A stretch of 64,000 bases of DNA, from contig NZ_JPYO01000027.1 of assembly GCF_000757485.1 (NCBI RefSeq), positions 310,001-374,000 of the forward strand. Direction: 5' to 3'. Within the stretch, counting starts at the first letter, position 1, and each line of letters starts with the position of its first letter. Source of the stretch: Achromobacter sp. RTa (lineage in GTDB: Bacteria > Pseudomonadota > Gammaproteobacteria > Burkholderiales > Burkholderiaceae_B). The position numbers and the translations under genes were made by a program. This document shows positions 43,474-52,323 of the stretch, piece by piece. Below the pieces are notes generated by a model. That model had not been told where the DNA came from. It made no database searches and saw nothing but the letters and a program-made list of their open reading frames with translations.

Positions 43474-45741
43474 TCACAGGTGAAGCGCCATGGCCGGATC
43501 GCTGACGCTGGGACGGCCGTTCTCCATGCGCCCGGCGAAACGCCGCTCGAAGCCTTCGGCGGTCACGGTGAAGTCGTACCAATTGCCGCTTTCCTTGATG
43601 GACCAATGGTGTTCCGCCACCGCGCCCGGCTCGACCGCCAGGGTCCAGGGGCCATCCGTGCGGTAGGCGTTGGACTGCAGCGCCGCCTGCAGGCGGGCCG
43701 TGCCGCGGTTGGACACCTTCACGTACAGCGCGCTGCCGGCGGGTTCGTAGCAGACCTGCACTTCCAGGGCCGCACCCCGCTGCGTGTTGCCGGCAAAGGT
43801 CCGTACGAAGCCGTTGCTGCTGTAGACCCATAGCTCGTAGTCTCCCCCGGTCCACGTGTCGGACAGCGTCTTGCCCGCTTCAACGGTGTAGCGTCGCGGA
43901 ATCAAGTCCAGATTGCGCTTGTCGTAGACATGGAACACGGCGCCAGCTTCGCCCGTGTTGCTGAACAGCAGTTCCACGGCGCCGTCCTGGCCCAGGCGGG
44001 CGCTGGTGTGCAGCTCGTAGGGCAGCGCGCGGGACAGCCGCGTGCCGGCCTCCTGGTACAGCGGTTGCGGAATGGCGGGCGCCTGGGTCACCGCGGTGGT
44101 CGGCAGAAGTTTCTGCGCCGCATTGATGGCGGGATAGTTGCTCGTGTCGGGCAGTTTGGGAACGCTTGGATCGTTGGGATTGGCGAAGTCGAAGCAGGTG
44201 GTGAGGTCACCGCAGACCGCGCGGCTCCAGGGGCTGATGGCGTCCACCTGGATGCCGAAGCGCTGCTCCAGGAACCGGCCCACCGAGGTGTGGTCGAACA
44301 CTTGCGAATTGACCCAGCCGCCCTTGCTCCACGGCGACACCACGTACATCGGCACGCGCGAACTCAGGCCCCACGGACGGATATTGCCGGTGATGGTGTC
44401 CTCTGCCTTCAGGTAGTTGCCCACGGAGGCATCGAAATACTCGCCCTCCAGCGGCACGGTGGACTTGCCCATCAACACGCCGTTGGCGTCATAGGACGGC
44501 ACGGCCGGCATCGCCGCGTGGTCGAAGAAGCCGTCGTTCTCGTCGAAAGTCACGAATAGCGCGGTCTTACTCCAGACGTCGGGGTTCGAGGTCAGCGCGT
44601 CCAGCACGTCGGCAATGAAATCGGCCGCGCCGGCCACGCCTTCGCTGCTGCCCGGGTGCTCGGCCAGGGCCTGCGTGGGCAGCACCCACGACACCTCCGG
44701 CAAAGTGCCATTGGCCACGTCCTGCTTCAGCTGGGCCAGGAAATTCACGGCGCCGTCGTTCTTTTCGGGGCCGCCCGTCAGGCCGTGCTCATAGATGGGC
44801 GAACCCGGCTGCGCGGTGCGGAAACTCTGGAAAGCCAGGCAGCCGTGCATCGCGCCCGTCCAGTTGTTGTTCATGTTCTGGTAGATGTGCCAGCTGACTC
44901 CAGCGCGCTGCAGCAGATCGGGCAAGGTGTCCCACTTGAAGGCGCTGTTCTTGTACTTGTAGTTGTAGGCGCCCGTCACGGGGTCGATCTGGCCAGAGCC
45001 GTCCGCTTCCTGCGCGCGGCCCGCCATCCAGTTGGAGGGGCTGGGCCAGCAGCGCGAGTTGACGGGCTCGGAATCGGTGTCCGTGCAATTGATGCCCAGC
45101 TTGCGCAGTTCTGGGTTGGCATTGGCGCCCGACCAGAACACGATGCGGTTCGGGTCGGTGCCGGTCAGGATGGAACAGTGGTAGCCGTCGCACACCGTGA
45201 ACGCGTCGGCCAGCGCGAACTGGAACGGAATGTCCTCGCGCATGAAGAAGCCCATGGTTGCCTGGTTCTTGAACTGGATCCACTGGTCCATCTTCCCCTG
45301 GTTCCAGGCCGCTTGCTGATCGGGGAAATTGTGCGGCGTGCCCGATCCGATCAGCGCATTGCTGGTGCGGGAATCGCGGCGGAAGGGCTGGATGTCCTGG
45401 CCGCCCTTGGGATCGGGCTGGAAAAACACCGACTTGCCGCTGGCCAACGGAATCGGGAAGCGGTCGCCAAAGCCGCGCACGCCGCGCATGGTGCCGAAAT
45501 AATGGTCGAACGAGCGGTTCTCCTGCATCAGGATCACGATGTGCTTGATGTCCTTGATCGTGCCGCTGTCGACCGCTGCGGGAATGGCCAGCGCGCGCTG
45601 GATGGAGGCGGGCAGCAACGCCATCGCCGACAATGCGCCGGCCGCCTGGGCCGATGCGCGGAAGAACTGGCGGCGCCCCGGCAAGGACGGGGACGCGCTG
45701 GCGGGATGCGAGGTATGGGTCTTGGTCATGGGGCTACTCAT
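43474..45741 (-). CDS. Phosphocholine-type phospholipase C, Tat-exported
   Basis: 755 residues from ATG 45741; ATG 45729 is equally possible, and neither has a clear ribosome site. The twin-arginine signal GRRQFFRASAQAAGAL begins near residue 22. The phosphoesterase domain opens with IVILMQENRSFDHYFGTMRG (near 68-87), the metal site of the PlcN/AcpA superfamily. Two C-terminal beta domains of DUF756 type follow. It is expected to cleave phosphatidylcholine or other phospholipids outside the cytoplasm. A tiny lipoprotein gene and PhnDCE genes lie upstream. Confidence 0.9.
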   Translation of the reverse strand: MSSPMTKTHTSHPASASPSLPGRRQFFRASAQAAGALSAMALLPASIQRALAIPAAVDSGTIKDIKHIVILMQENRSFDHYFGTMRGVRGFGDRFPIPLASGKSVFFQPDPKGGQDIQPFRRDSRTSNALIGSGTPHNFPDQQAAWNQGKMDQWIQFKNQATMGFFMREDIPFQFALADAFTVCDGYHCSILTGTDPNRIVFWSGANANPELRKLGINCTDTDSEPVNSRCWPSPSNWMAGRAQEADGSGQIDPVTGAYNYKYKNSAFKWDTLPDLLQRAGVSWHIYQNMNNNWTGAMHGCLAFQSFRTAQPGSPIYEHGLTGGPEKNDGAVNFLAQLKQDVANGTLPEVSWVLPTQALAEHPGSSEGVAGAADFIADVLDALTSNPDVWSKTALFVTFDENDGFFDHAAMPAVPSYDANGVLMGKSTVPLEGEYFDASVGNYLKAEDTITGNIRPWGLSSRVPMYVVSPWSKGGWVNSQVFDHTSVGRFLEQRFGIQVDAISPWSRAVCGDLTTCFDFANPNDPSVPKLPDTSNYPAINAAQKLLPTTAVTQAPAIPQPLYQEAGTRLSRALPYELHTSARLGQDGAVELLFSNTGEAGAVFHVYDKRNLDLIPRRYTVEAGKTLSDTWTGGDYELWVYSSNGFVRTFAGNTQRGAALEVQVCYEPAGSALYVKVSNRGTARLQAALQSNAYRTDGPWTLAVEPGAVAEHHWSIKESGNWYDFTVTAEGFERRFAGRMENGRPSVSDPAMALHL

Positions 45742-45766
45742 GCGTTGGGTTGGGCGGAACGGACGT

Positions 45767-45937
45767 TCAAGGCGCGCAGCGCAGTTGCGGCGCGGGCGGC
45801 TGCGGCTCGGGCTGCTCGGTCTCGGGCGGCGAGGCCGTGTCGTCATCCGAGTCGTCATCGCCGCCGCAAGCGGCAAGGGTCAGGCTCAGGGCGATGGCCG
45901 CAAAAAGGGCGCGGCCCAGTGCAAAGTACGGGGTCAT
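45767..45937 (-). CDS. Small predicted lipoprotein (56 aa)
   Basis: Starts at ATG 45937 with AGGAG 7 nt upstream. A lipoprotein signal ends in the lipobox LTLAAC, so Cys24 would be lipidated. The mature peptide is an acidic stretch GGDDDSDDD followed by Pro/Glu-rich sequence and a late Cys54. It lies 25 nt upstream of the phospholipase C gene in the same direction, so it is probably co-transcribed. The mature Gly25/Gly26 gives no clear inner-membrane retention signal. The function is unknown. Confidence 0.75.
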   Translation of the reverse strand: MTPYFALGRALFAAIALSLTLAACGGDDDSDDDTASPPETEQPEPQPPAPQLRCAP

Positions 45938-46023
45938 GAAAACTCCTGGTCATGGAACGTTGCCGGGTCGGTCCGGCAGGAAACCTATCGGGGCGCGGCG
46001 GCCGGGCTGGCCGCCGCGCCGGC

Positions 46024-47028
46024 TCAGCTCAAGCGGCGCCGCAACCGCGCGGCAACCTGGTCCAGCAAGAACACGGTGATGAAGATCACGACGAGGATGG
46101 TCCCGACGTGGGCGTACTGGTACATGTCGTAGCGGCCTTTCAGTTCCTGCCCGATGCCGCCCGCGCCCACCAGTCCCACGACCGTGGCCATGCGCACGTT
46201 GCGGTCCAGGATGTACAGCGTGTAGCCAGTGAACTTGGGCATTACCTGCGGCAGCACCGCGTAGGCCAGCACGCGCGGCTTGCCGGCCCCGATTGCGGCC
46301 AGCGCCTCTTGCGGCTTGGTATCGGCCGTCTCGATGTCCTCGGCGTAGAACTTGCCCAGGAATCCCATCGAGTGAATGGCCAGCGCCAGCACTCCGGCGA
46401 TCGGACCGAAGCCGTAGGCCAGCACCAGGAACAGTGCGCAGATCAATTCCGGCATGGCGCGGAACATGCTGACCACTGCCCGCGCCGCCACGTAGAGCAG
46501 ACGGTTGGGCGCGTAGTTGCGCGCGCTGCAATAGGCCAGCGGCGCACTGCCCAGCACAGCCAGAAGCGTCGCCCAGATTGCGATCTCGAAGGTCTCGACC
46601 ATCTTGACCGCCACCCGCCACAGATAGCCCAGCGGTTCCACCAGGTAGGTCTGCGTGGATACCTCGTCTTCCATTTTCAGCGTGTGCGGATTCAACCGGC
46701 TTTCGGTCGCCTGCACCGTTTCCACGCGCGACAGCCAAGGCAGCTTTTCAGGATCGAAGCCTTCGATGCGCGAAGTCTCCGTGCGATACGAGACCTGTAG
46801 CGGGAACAGGTTGCCGGCCAAGGCGCCCAGGCCCGACGTCACCTGGGACTGCTCCTTCAACCCGACCGCGGCCAGCGCGCCGTCCAGGGTCAATGCCGCC
46901 ATGCGGCCCATTTCCACCCGCTGGCCGGTGTAGAGGAACAACATCAGCGCCGTAATGACGATCAGCAGTGCCCTGGCGCCGTAGGGCGGATCCAGGCGCC
47001 ATCCGGCGCTTTCCGCACGAGTGTTCAT
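46024..47028 (-). CDS. phnE: PhnE-type ABC transporter permease
   Basis: 334 residues. TM1 is at about 20-34. An unusually long loop (about 35-140) precedes the transmembrane domain, which starts near AIWATLLAVLGSAPLAY. The EAA loop is ETADTKPQEALAAIGAG. About 60 residues longer than E. coli PhnE, mostly in the first periplasmic loop. It overlaps the ATPase gene by 4 nt (ATGA). With PhnC and PhnD it imports phosphonate, phosphite or phosphate esters. Confidence 0.9.
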   Translation of the reverse strand: MNTRAESAGWRLDPPYGARALLIVITALMLFLYTGQRVEMGRMAALTLDGALAAVGLKEQSQVTSGLGALAGNLFPLQVSYRTETSRIEGFDPEKLPWLSRVETVQATESRLNPHTLKMEDEVSTQTYLVEPLGYLWRVAVKMVETFEIAIWATLLAVLGSAPLAYCSARNYAPNRLLYVAARAVVSMFRAMPELICALFLVLAYGFGPIAGVLALAIHSMGFLGKFYAEDIETADTKPQEALAAIGAGKPRVLAYAVLPQVMPKFTGYTLYILDRNVRMATVVGLVGAGGIGQELKGRYDMYQYAHVGTILVVIFITVFLLDQVAARLRRRLS

Positions 47029-47864
47029 TGCGCGCCTCCCGCGGACAAGGCTACCGGCCGTATCGATGGGGCGGAGCGCGGGCTGGCGGCGCCTGGGCTC
47101 GCCAGTCCGGGCGGCATGGCGCCGCCCTCCGGCCGCGCGGCCTGGTACAGCGCGCGGGCGGTGGCCTCATCGAACTGGCCGGCGGGCCCGTCGAACATCA
47201 TGAGGCCGTGGCGCAAGGCAACGATGCGGTCAGCGAACTCCCGCGCCAGGTCGACCTGGTGCAGGCTGCAAAGCACGGTCGCGCCGCGCTCCCGCGCCTG
47301 ATTGCGCAACAGCTCCAGAATGTCGCGGCTGATGCGCGGGTCCAGGCTGGCCACGGGTTCGTCGGCCAGCAGCAAGGCGGGCGCCAGCATGAAGGCGCGG
47401 GCAATGCCCACGCGCTGTTGCTGGCCGCCTGACAATTCGCTCACCCGGCGTTGCAGGTGTTCGGGCTGCAGGCCGACCTCGCGCACCAGCCGACAGGCAC
47501 GCTCGCGCAACTCTGCCGGAAAGCGCATCAGATAGGCGCGCCATGCCGGCAGGCGCGGCAGCGCGCCCGACAGTACGTTGGTCGCCACCGTGGCGCGCGA
47601 CACCAGGTTGAAGTGCTGATGCACCATGCCGATCCGCGGCCGCACGGCCGCCAGCGTCGATGCCTGCACCTGCGTGCCATCGACCCACACTTCACCCTGT
47701 GTCGGCGCGATCAGCCCATTGGCCATGCGCAGCAAGGTCGATTTTCCAGCGCCCGACGCGCCCAGGATCACGCAGAACTGGCCGCGCGGCACCCGCAGCG
47801 AAACCGAATCCAGCGCGGTTGTGCCGTCGGCGTAGCGCATGCCCACGGATTCGTAGCGCAGCAT
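47025..47864 (-). CDS. phnC: PhnC-type ABC transporter ATP-binding protein
   Basis: 279 residues from ATG 47864; AAGGGA is 7 nt upstream of this ATG but only 1 nt from the ATG at 47870. Walker A is GASGAGKST (35-43), the signature is LSGGQQQRVGIARA, and Walker B is ALLLADEPVASLDP; the H-loop is in CSLHQVD. The C-terminal 35 residues are Pro/Ala/Ser-rich. It lies between phnD and phnE in a conventional D-C-E order. Confidence 0.93.
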   Translation of the reverse strand: MLRYESVGMRYADGTTALDSVSLRVPRGQFCVILGASGAGKSTLLRMANGLIAPTQGEVWVDGTQVQASTLAAVRPRIGMVHQHFNLVSRATVATNVLSGALPRLPAWRAYLMRFPAELRERACRLVREVGLQPEHLQRRVSELSGGQQQRVGIARAFMLAPALLLADEPVASLDPRISRDILELLRNQARERGATVLCSLHQVDLAREFADRIVALRHGLMMFDGPAGQFDEATARALYQAARPEGGAMPPGLASPGAASPRSAPSIRPVALSAGGAQ

Positions 47865-47887
47865 GTCCATTTCCCTTGCCCCGGCGG

Positions 47888-48823
47888 TCACCGCTGTGCC
47901 GCCTTCTGCAGGATTTCGCCCTTGATTTCGTCGGTCAGCAGGGCCATCTTCGACGCGGGGCCGGCGAACTGCGCCTCGGAAAACTCGGTATCGAAGCGGT
48001 CGAGCTTGGCGCCGCCATAGCCGCGCACCATGTCCGGGGTCACGCCGGGCGCCTGGTGCACCTTGGAAAATGCCTGCTTGAGCGCGGCCTTGAGCGGCTC
48101 CGGCAGCTTGGTGTTCATCGCCAGCGGCGGGTACGGAATGGGCTCGCTCTTGAAAATCACCTTCACGGACTTCGGATCCACCGCGCCCTGGCGCACGGCC
48201 TTGTCGAAGGAATCGAACGACAGCGCGGCCGCGTCGACCTGGCCCTGCACCAGCGCGGCCAGGCTGCTGGCATGGCTGCCGGTCAGCTGCAGCGCCGCCA
48301 GGTCCTTGGCGGGGTCCATGCCGTCCTTGATCATGGACGCAACCTGGAAGGTGAAGCTGGAGGCCGAATTCACGTCGCCGAACGCGGCGCGCCTGCCCTT
48401 CAGGTCGGCCAGCGAATTGATCGGCGAACCCGCCTTGGCGAACATCGCGGCGTAGTACGCGGATTCGCCCTTCTGCACTCCCACGGCCAGCAATTGCGCG
48501 CAATGGCGCTCATGCGCCTGCACGTAGGAAACGGGACCGAGGAACGCCACCTCGGCCAGCTGATTGCACATGCCTTCCACCACGGCGCCGTAGGACTGGC
48601 CCACCGTCAATTGGAAATGCAGGCCCGTGCTGCGCGTGATGGCGTTGAAGATCGGGGCGTAGTCGGCCTTGGTGCCCGACTCGGTGCCGCCATCGGCTGG
48701 AATGAGCAGCACGCGCAGCGGACGCTGTTGCGAGCCGTCGGGCTGGGATTGGGCTTGGGCGAGGGGCGCGGCGGCCAGCAGGGAAAGCAGCGCCAGAGCG
48801 GGCGCGCAGGTGCGGATTTTCAT
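47888..48823 (-). CDS. phnD: PhnD-type phosphonate/phosphite-binding protein
   Basis: 311 residues from ATG 48823, which has AGGA 8 nt upstream; ATGs at 48829 and 48865 are less well placed. A Sec signal (about 1-25, ending LAQAQS) precedes LRVLLIPADGGTESGTKADYAPI. The ligand region GDVNSASSFTFQ is of the PhnD/PtxB type. It should bind a phosphorus-oxyanion compound in the periplasm. The first gene of phnDCE, it is divergent from a HAD phosphatase gene. Confidence 0.9.
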   Translation of the reverse strand: MKIRTCAPALALLSLLAAAPLAQAQSQPDGSQQRPLRVLLIPADGGTESGTKADYAPIFNAITRSTGLHFQLTVGQSYGAVVEGMCNQLAEVAFLGPVSYVQAHERHCAQLLAVGVQKGESAYYAAMFAKAGSPINSLADLKGRRAAFGDVNSASSFTFQVASMIKDGMDPAKDLAALQLTGSHASSLAALVQGQVDAAALSFDSFDKAVRQGAVDPKSVKVIFKSEPIPYPPLAMNTKLPEPLKAALKQAFSKVHQAPGVTPDMVRGYGGAKLDRFDTEFSEAQFAGPASKMALLTDEIKGEILQKAAQR

Positions 48824-48923
48824 TTGCATGTTCCTGGTCTTGGAGAAGTTGCCATCGGGGCGCAAGGGGGCGCGGCCCTGATTCCGGAACGCAGGTTAGT
48901 CATCGCACATGACAGGCAAATGA

Positions 48924-48978
48924 AAATTACTCAAATCAAAAAAATGAATTTTTGAATTTTGTTCAGATAAAATCACAG
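48924..48978. promoter_or_regulatory. AT-rich divergent promoter/operator region
   Basis: A strongly AT-rich patch in otherwise GC-rich DNA, between phnD and the HAD gene, with the repeated gaattttt/gaatttt words and the dyad caaaaa/tttttg. It is a likely promoter and a possible binding site for the nearby RpiR regulator (inference). Confidence 0.35.
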
Positions 48979-49054
48979 CCGCCGGGTATGCCTGAATCGT
49001 CGCGGGCGCCCACTCCCTCAACCCGCACGCGCTTCGACGCCTCCTCGCCGATCC

Positions 49055-49894
49055 ATGACCCGCATTGCCTGCACTCCCCTCTCTTCCCCCCCGCAAGCCC
49101 CAACCGCCGAGCCGCCCTGGACCACGCGCTCGCGCGGCCTGATCCTGGATCTGGACGGAACCCTGATACGCGGGCCTGAAGTGATACCCGGCGCCAGCGA
49201 ACTGCTGACCCGCTGGGCGGGACGCTATGTCATCGTGTCCAACAACTCCACCGATACGGCGGCCGGCCTGGCGCCGCGTTTACGGGCAATGGGCCTGCCG
49301 GTGCAGTCCGAAGCGCTGGTCCTGGCCGGTGAACAGGCCTTGCGCCATATCGCCCGCCAGCATCCAGGCGCCAGGCTGATGCTCTGCGCCTCGGATGCCA
49401 TGCACGCCTGCGCCGCCGGCCTGGGCTTGACGCCGGTGTCCCGCGACGCGGACATCGTCCTGCTGGCGCGCGATCTCGCCTTTGGCTATGGCACGCTGCA
49501 GACCCTGGCGCGGGAGCTTGCGCATGGCGCGGTGTTGATGGCCAGCAATGGCGACCTCACCCACCCGGGTCCGCAGGGGGTCGTCGTCCCCGAGACGGGC
49601 GCGCTGCTGCAGTCGGTGCTGGCCTGCGTGCCCGGCGTGCGGCCGCAGGTGTTCGGCAAGCCTGGCGCCATGCTGCTGGAGGAAGGCATGCGCCGGCTGG
49701 GCCTGACGCCGGCCGACACCACGGTCATCGGCGACAACGTGCGCACCGATGCGCTGGGCGCGGTACGCCTGGGTATCGGTTACCTGCTGGTCGGCAATGC
49801 GCCCTACGCGGACGCCCCGGACGTAGCCAGCCTGCTGGATAGCGCATGCGCGCGCCGGCATGAGCTGCCGGCGGGCATCGAGGGCGATCAATAA
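49055..49894 (+). CDS. HAD-IIA family phosphatase (NagD/phosphoglycolate phosphatase-like)
   Basis: 279 residues. HAD motif I is LILDLDGTLIRG (Asp32 and Asp34); motif II is in YVIVSNNSTD; the C2-type cap follows; motif IV is in VIGDNVRTDALGAV. The N-terminal 27 residues are Pro/Thr-rich, so the true start may be later. It probably removes phosphate from a small ester taken up by PhnDCE or released by phospholipase C (inference). Its 3' end overlaps the convergent RpiR gene by 7 nt. Confidence 0.85.
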   Translation: MTRIACTPLSSPPQAPTAEPPWTTRSRGLILDLDGTLIRGPEVIPGASELLTRWAGRYVIVSNNSTDTAAGLAPRLRAMGLPVQSEALVLAGEQALRHIARQHPGARLMLCASDAMHACAAGLGLTPVSRDADIVLLARDLAFGYGTLQTLARELAHGAVLMASNGDLTHPGPQGVVVPETGALLQSVLACVPGVRPQVFGKPGAMLLEEGMRRLGLTPADTTVIGDNVRTDALGAVRLGIGYLLVGNAPYADAPDVASLLDSACARRHELPAGIEGDQ

Positions 49895-50793
49895 CGCTTG
49901 TTCGACAGCACGTCGAAGGTGCTGCGCAGCGTGGAGACGGCCTTGTCGTAATCGGACAGGGCCAGGCAGGCGATCAGGGTATCGATGATGGCCAGCTGGG
50001 CCAGCCGGCTGGTCATCGCCTCGGTGCGGAAACGCGTCTCGCGCGACATGGTGTGCAGCACCACGTCGGCGTATTCCTGGATCGGCGATTTGCCGAAATT
50101 GGTGATGCAGACCGTGCGCGCGCCGGCCTCCTTGGCCAGCCGCGTCGCCAGCACGGTCTCATGCGTGCTGCCCGAGTGGGAAATCGTCAGCACCGCGACG
50201 TCCGGCCCGGTCAGCGATGCGCTGATGGCCTGCACGTGGGAATCGGTGACTGCCGTGGCGTGCAGGCCGATACGCAGCATGCGGTAGTGCGCGTCGTGGG
50301 CGATGACCGCCGAGCTGCCGATCCCATAGATCTCCACCCGGCGCGCGCCGCGGATCAGATCCACCGCCGCAGACAGCGCCGCCACGTCCAGCACCGATTC
50401 GGTTTCCTGCAAGGTCTGGATATTGCTGTGGAAGATCTTGCTGATGACCTGCGCCGGCGTGTCGTGGGCGGCCAGGTCTTCATGGATGTATTGCACCGGC
50501 TGCACGATTTGCTGCGCCAGCGCGATCTTCAATTGCTGGAAGCCCGTGGCGCCCAGCAGCTTGCAGAAGCCCACCACGCTGCCTTCGCTGCACTGGGTGC
50601 GTTCCGCCACCTCGCTCACCGACATGTGAACCACTTCGGCGGGATGGCGTATGACGAATTCGCCTATGCGCTGCGAAGCCGCCCCCATCGACGGCAACAG
50701 GCTCTGGATGCGGGACAGCATGGCCTGCGGCGAGCCCCGTTGCGCATCGGCGGCGGCGGACGGAATTCGGGAAGAGCGTTTGGATGTAGCCAT
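49888..50793 (-). CDS. MurR/RpiR family transcriptional regulator
   Basis: 301 residues. An N-terminal HTH of RpiR type (about 25-100, SVSEVAERTQCSEGSVVGFC) is followed by a SIS domain (about 135-260) with VEIYGIGSSAVIAHDA and VLTISHSGSTHETV. SIS domains bind phosphorylated sugars or related phosphate esters, which suits control of the PhnDCE/HAD locus. The N-terminal 20 residues are basic and low-complexity. The gene converges on the HAD gene. Confidence 0.92.
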   Translation of the reverse strand: MATSKRSSRIPSAAADAQRGSPQAMLSRIQSLLPSMGAASQRIGEFVIRHPAEVVHMSVSEVAERTQCSEGSVVGFCKLLGATGFQQLKIALAQQIVQPVQYIHEDLAAHDTPAQVISKIFHSNIQTLQETESVLDVAALSAAVDLIRGARRVEIYGIGSSAVIAHDAHYRMLRIGLHATAVTDSHVQAISASLTGPDVAVLTISHSGSTHETVLATRLAKEAGARTVCITNFGKSPIQEYADVVLHTMSRETRFRTEAMTSRLAQLAIIDTLIACLALSDYDKAVSTLRSTFDVLSNKRY

Positions 50794-50907
50794 GGCGGGT
50801 CGATGATCGGAGAGGCGGATGCGAACGCAACGATACCTTACCGCCCGCCGTGCGGACTTGCCGCCCCCACTACGAGGGCGTTTCCCCCCGGCAGGCCCGG
50901 CGATGAA

Positions 50908-50933
50908 AAAAGGCCGGCATGAGCCGGCCTTTT
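50908..50933 (-). terminator. secG terminator
   Basis: An 11-bp stem aaaaggccggc/gccggcctttt with an ATGA loop, then a T-run on the minus strand. It lies 14 nt past the secG stop. Confidence 0.85.
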
Positions 50934-50946
50934 CGCTTGCTGTGGC

Positions 50947-51423
50947 TTACTTCGCGGGCGTTTCAGCCGGCTTGTCGCCTGTGGCCGGAGCCGGAGCGGC
51001 GGGCGCTGCAGGGGCCGAGGGCACCGACGCGTCGGGCTTGGCCGGAGCCGCGGGAACCGAAGCTGCGCCCGGCACGGACGAGGAGCCCGACGGAGTCGCC
51101 GGCGTCGAACCCGGCACCTGGGGAACCGAACGGTCGGCCGGGTAGCTCTGCATCACGCCGGACTCGACGGCGGAGCTGGTCGAGCCCTTGTGGCTGACGT
51201 AGGCCAGGCCGGCCGTGGACGCGAAGAAGACGACGGCCGCCCACTTGGTTGCGCGCGACAGGAAGTTCGCCGCGCCGGTAGCGCCGAACAGGCTGCCGGC
51301 CGAGCCGCTGCCGAAAGCGGACCCCATGTCGGCGCCTTTGCCCTGCTGCAGCAGGACCAGGACAATGATAGCCAGCGCCGATATCACTTGGACGGCCAGC
51401 AGAAGTTTGAGCATCAAGGGCAT
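50947..51423 (-). CDS. secG: Preprotein translocase subunit SecG
   Basis: 158 residues. TM1 is about 4-24 (LLLAVQVISALAIIVLVLLQ), then the conserved QQGKGADMGSAFGSGSAGSLFG loop region, then TM2 (about 60-76). The C-terminal half is a Pro/Ala-rich tail that many betaproteobacterial SecG proteins carry. It is an auxiliary subunit of the SecYEG channel in the inner membrane. GGAGT lies before ATG 51423. It is 21 nt downstream of tpiA, in one transcript, and followed by a strong terminator. Confidence 0.95.
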   Translation of the reverse strand: MPLMLKLLLAVQVISALAIIVLVLLQQGKGADMGSAFGSGSAGSLFGATGAANFLSRATKWAAVVFFASTAGLAYVSHKGSTSSAVESGVMQSYPADRSVPQVPGSTPATPSGSSSVPGAASVPAAPAKPDASVPSAPAAPAAPAPATGDKPAETPAK

Positions 51424-51444
51424 TGCAGACTCCGGAACGGAAAC

Positions 51445-52191
51445 TTAGATGGCGGCGATTCGCAGAAATTCTTCGGCCACAAGCGACGCGCCGCCGACCA
51501 GGGCCCCGTCGATATCAGTCATGGCGAACAAACTGGCGGCGTTGGCAGCTTTGACGCTGCCGCCGTACAACACTTGCACCTGCCCGGCGCCCAGGGCGCG
51601 CAAGGCGGCGCGGATGGCGCCGTGGACTTCCTGCGCCTGCTCGGGGCTGGCGCTGCGGCCCGTGCCGATGGCCCAGACGGGCTCGTAGGCCAGGACCATG
51701 CGCGACACGGCCTCGGCTCCCAGGGCCAGCACGGGCTTGAGCTGGCGCTCGATCACGGCGAGGGTGTTGCCGGCATCGCGGTCGGCCAGGGATTCCCCGA
51801 CGCAAACCACCGGAGTCAGGCCGGCGGCCAGGGCGGCCTGGGCCTTGGCGGCGACGGCTTCATCCGTTTCTCCGTGCAGCACGCGCCGCTCGGAATGGCC
51901 GGCCAGGGCCCAGCGGCAGCCGAATTCCTTCAGCATGGAGCCGGAGACTTCCCCGGTGTAGGCGCCCTTGTCGTGCGCGCTGACGTCCTGCGCCCCCCAG
52001 GACACGCTGCTTCCGGTCAGGGCCGAAGCGGCTTGCGCCAGGTACGGGAACGGAACGCAGACGCCGATTTCGCAGTGGCTCGCAGCATCCGCGGCACGCA
52101 GCTCGGTCAGCAACGCGGCGTTCTCGGCCAGGTTACCGTGCATCTTCCAGTTGCCCAGCACGAGGCGGGCGCGGTTTTCGACTGAAGTCAT
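51445..52191 (-). CDS. tpiA: Triose-phosphate isomerase
   Basis: 248 residues, the usual length. Active-site residues are visible: Asn14 and Lys16 in LVLGNWKMHG, His near 98 in LAGHSERR, and Glu near 167 in AYEPVWAIGTG, followed by the phosphate-binding VLYGGSVKAAN. It interconverts dihydroxyacetone phosphate and glyceraldehyde 3-phosphate in the cytosol. It is co-transcribed with secG. Confidence 0.97.
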   Translation of the reverse strand: MTSVENRARLVLGNWKMHGNLAENAALLTELRAADAASHCEIGVCVPFPYLAQAASALTGSSVSWGAQDVSAHDKGAYTGEVSGSMLKEFGCRWALAGHSERRVLHGETDEAVAAKAQAALAAGLTPVVCVGESLADRDAGNTLAVIERQLKPVLALGAEAVSRMVLAYEPVWAIGTGRSASPEQAQEVHGAIRAALRALGAGQVQVLYGGSVKAANAASLFAMTDIDGALVGGASLVAEEFLRIAAI

Positions 52192-52323
52192 GGCGAATTG
52201 TCTAGAGAGGGGCCTAGAGGAATTGCGGACGGCAAGCGCCCACGGGCCTGCCTGGAAAAAATTCCAGGCGAAACCCGTGATTGTATCCTGTTGCGCGGCG
52301 CTACGCCGAACGCCGCGCGATTC

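Noticed and set aside
46024-48823. A full phosphonate C-P lyase operon
   Set aside because: Only transporter genes are present; no phnG-M homologue occurs in the window.
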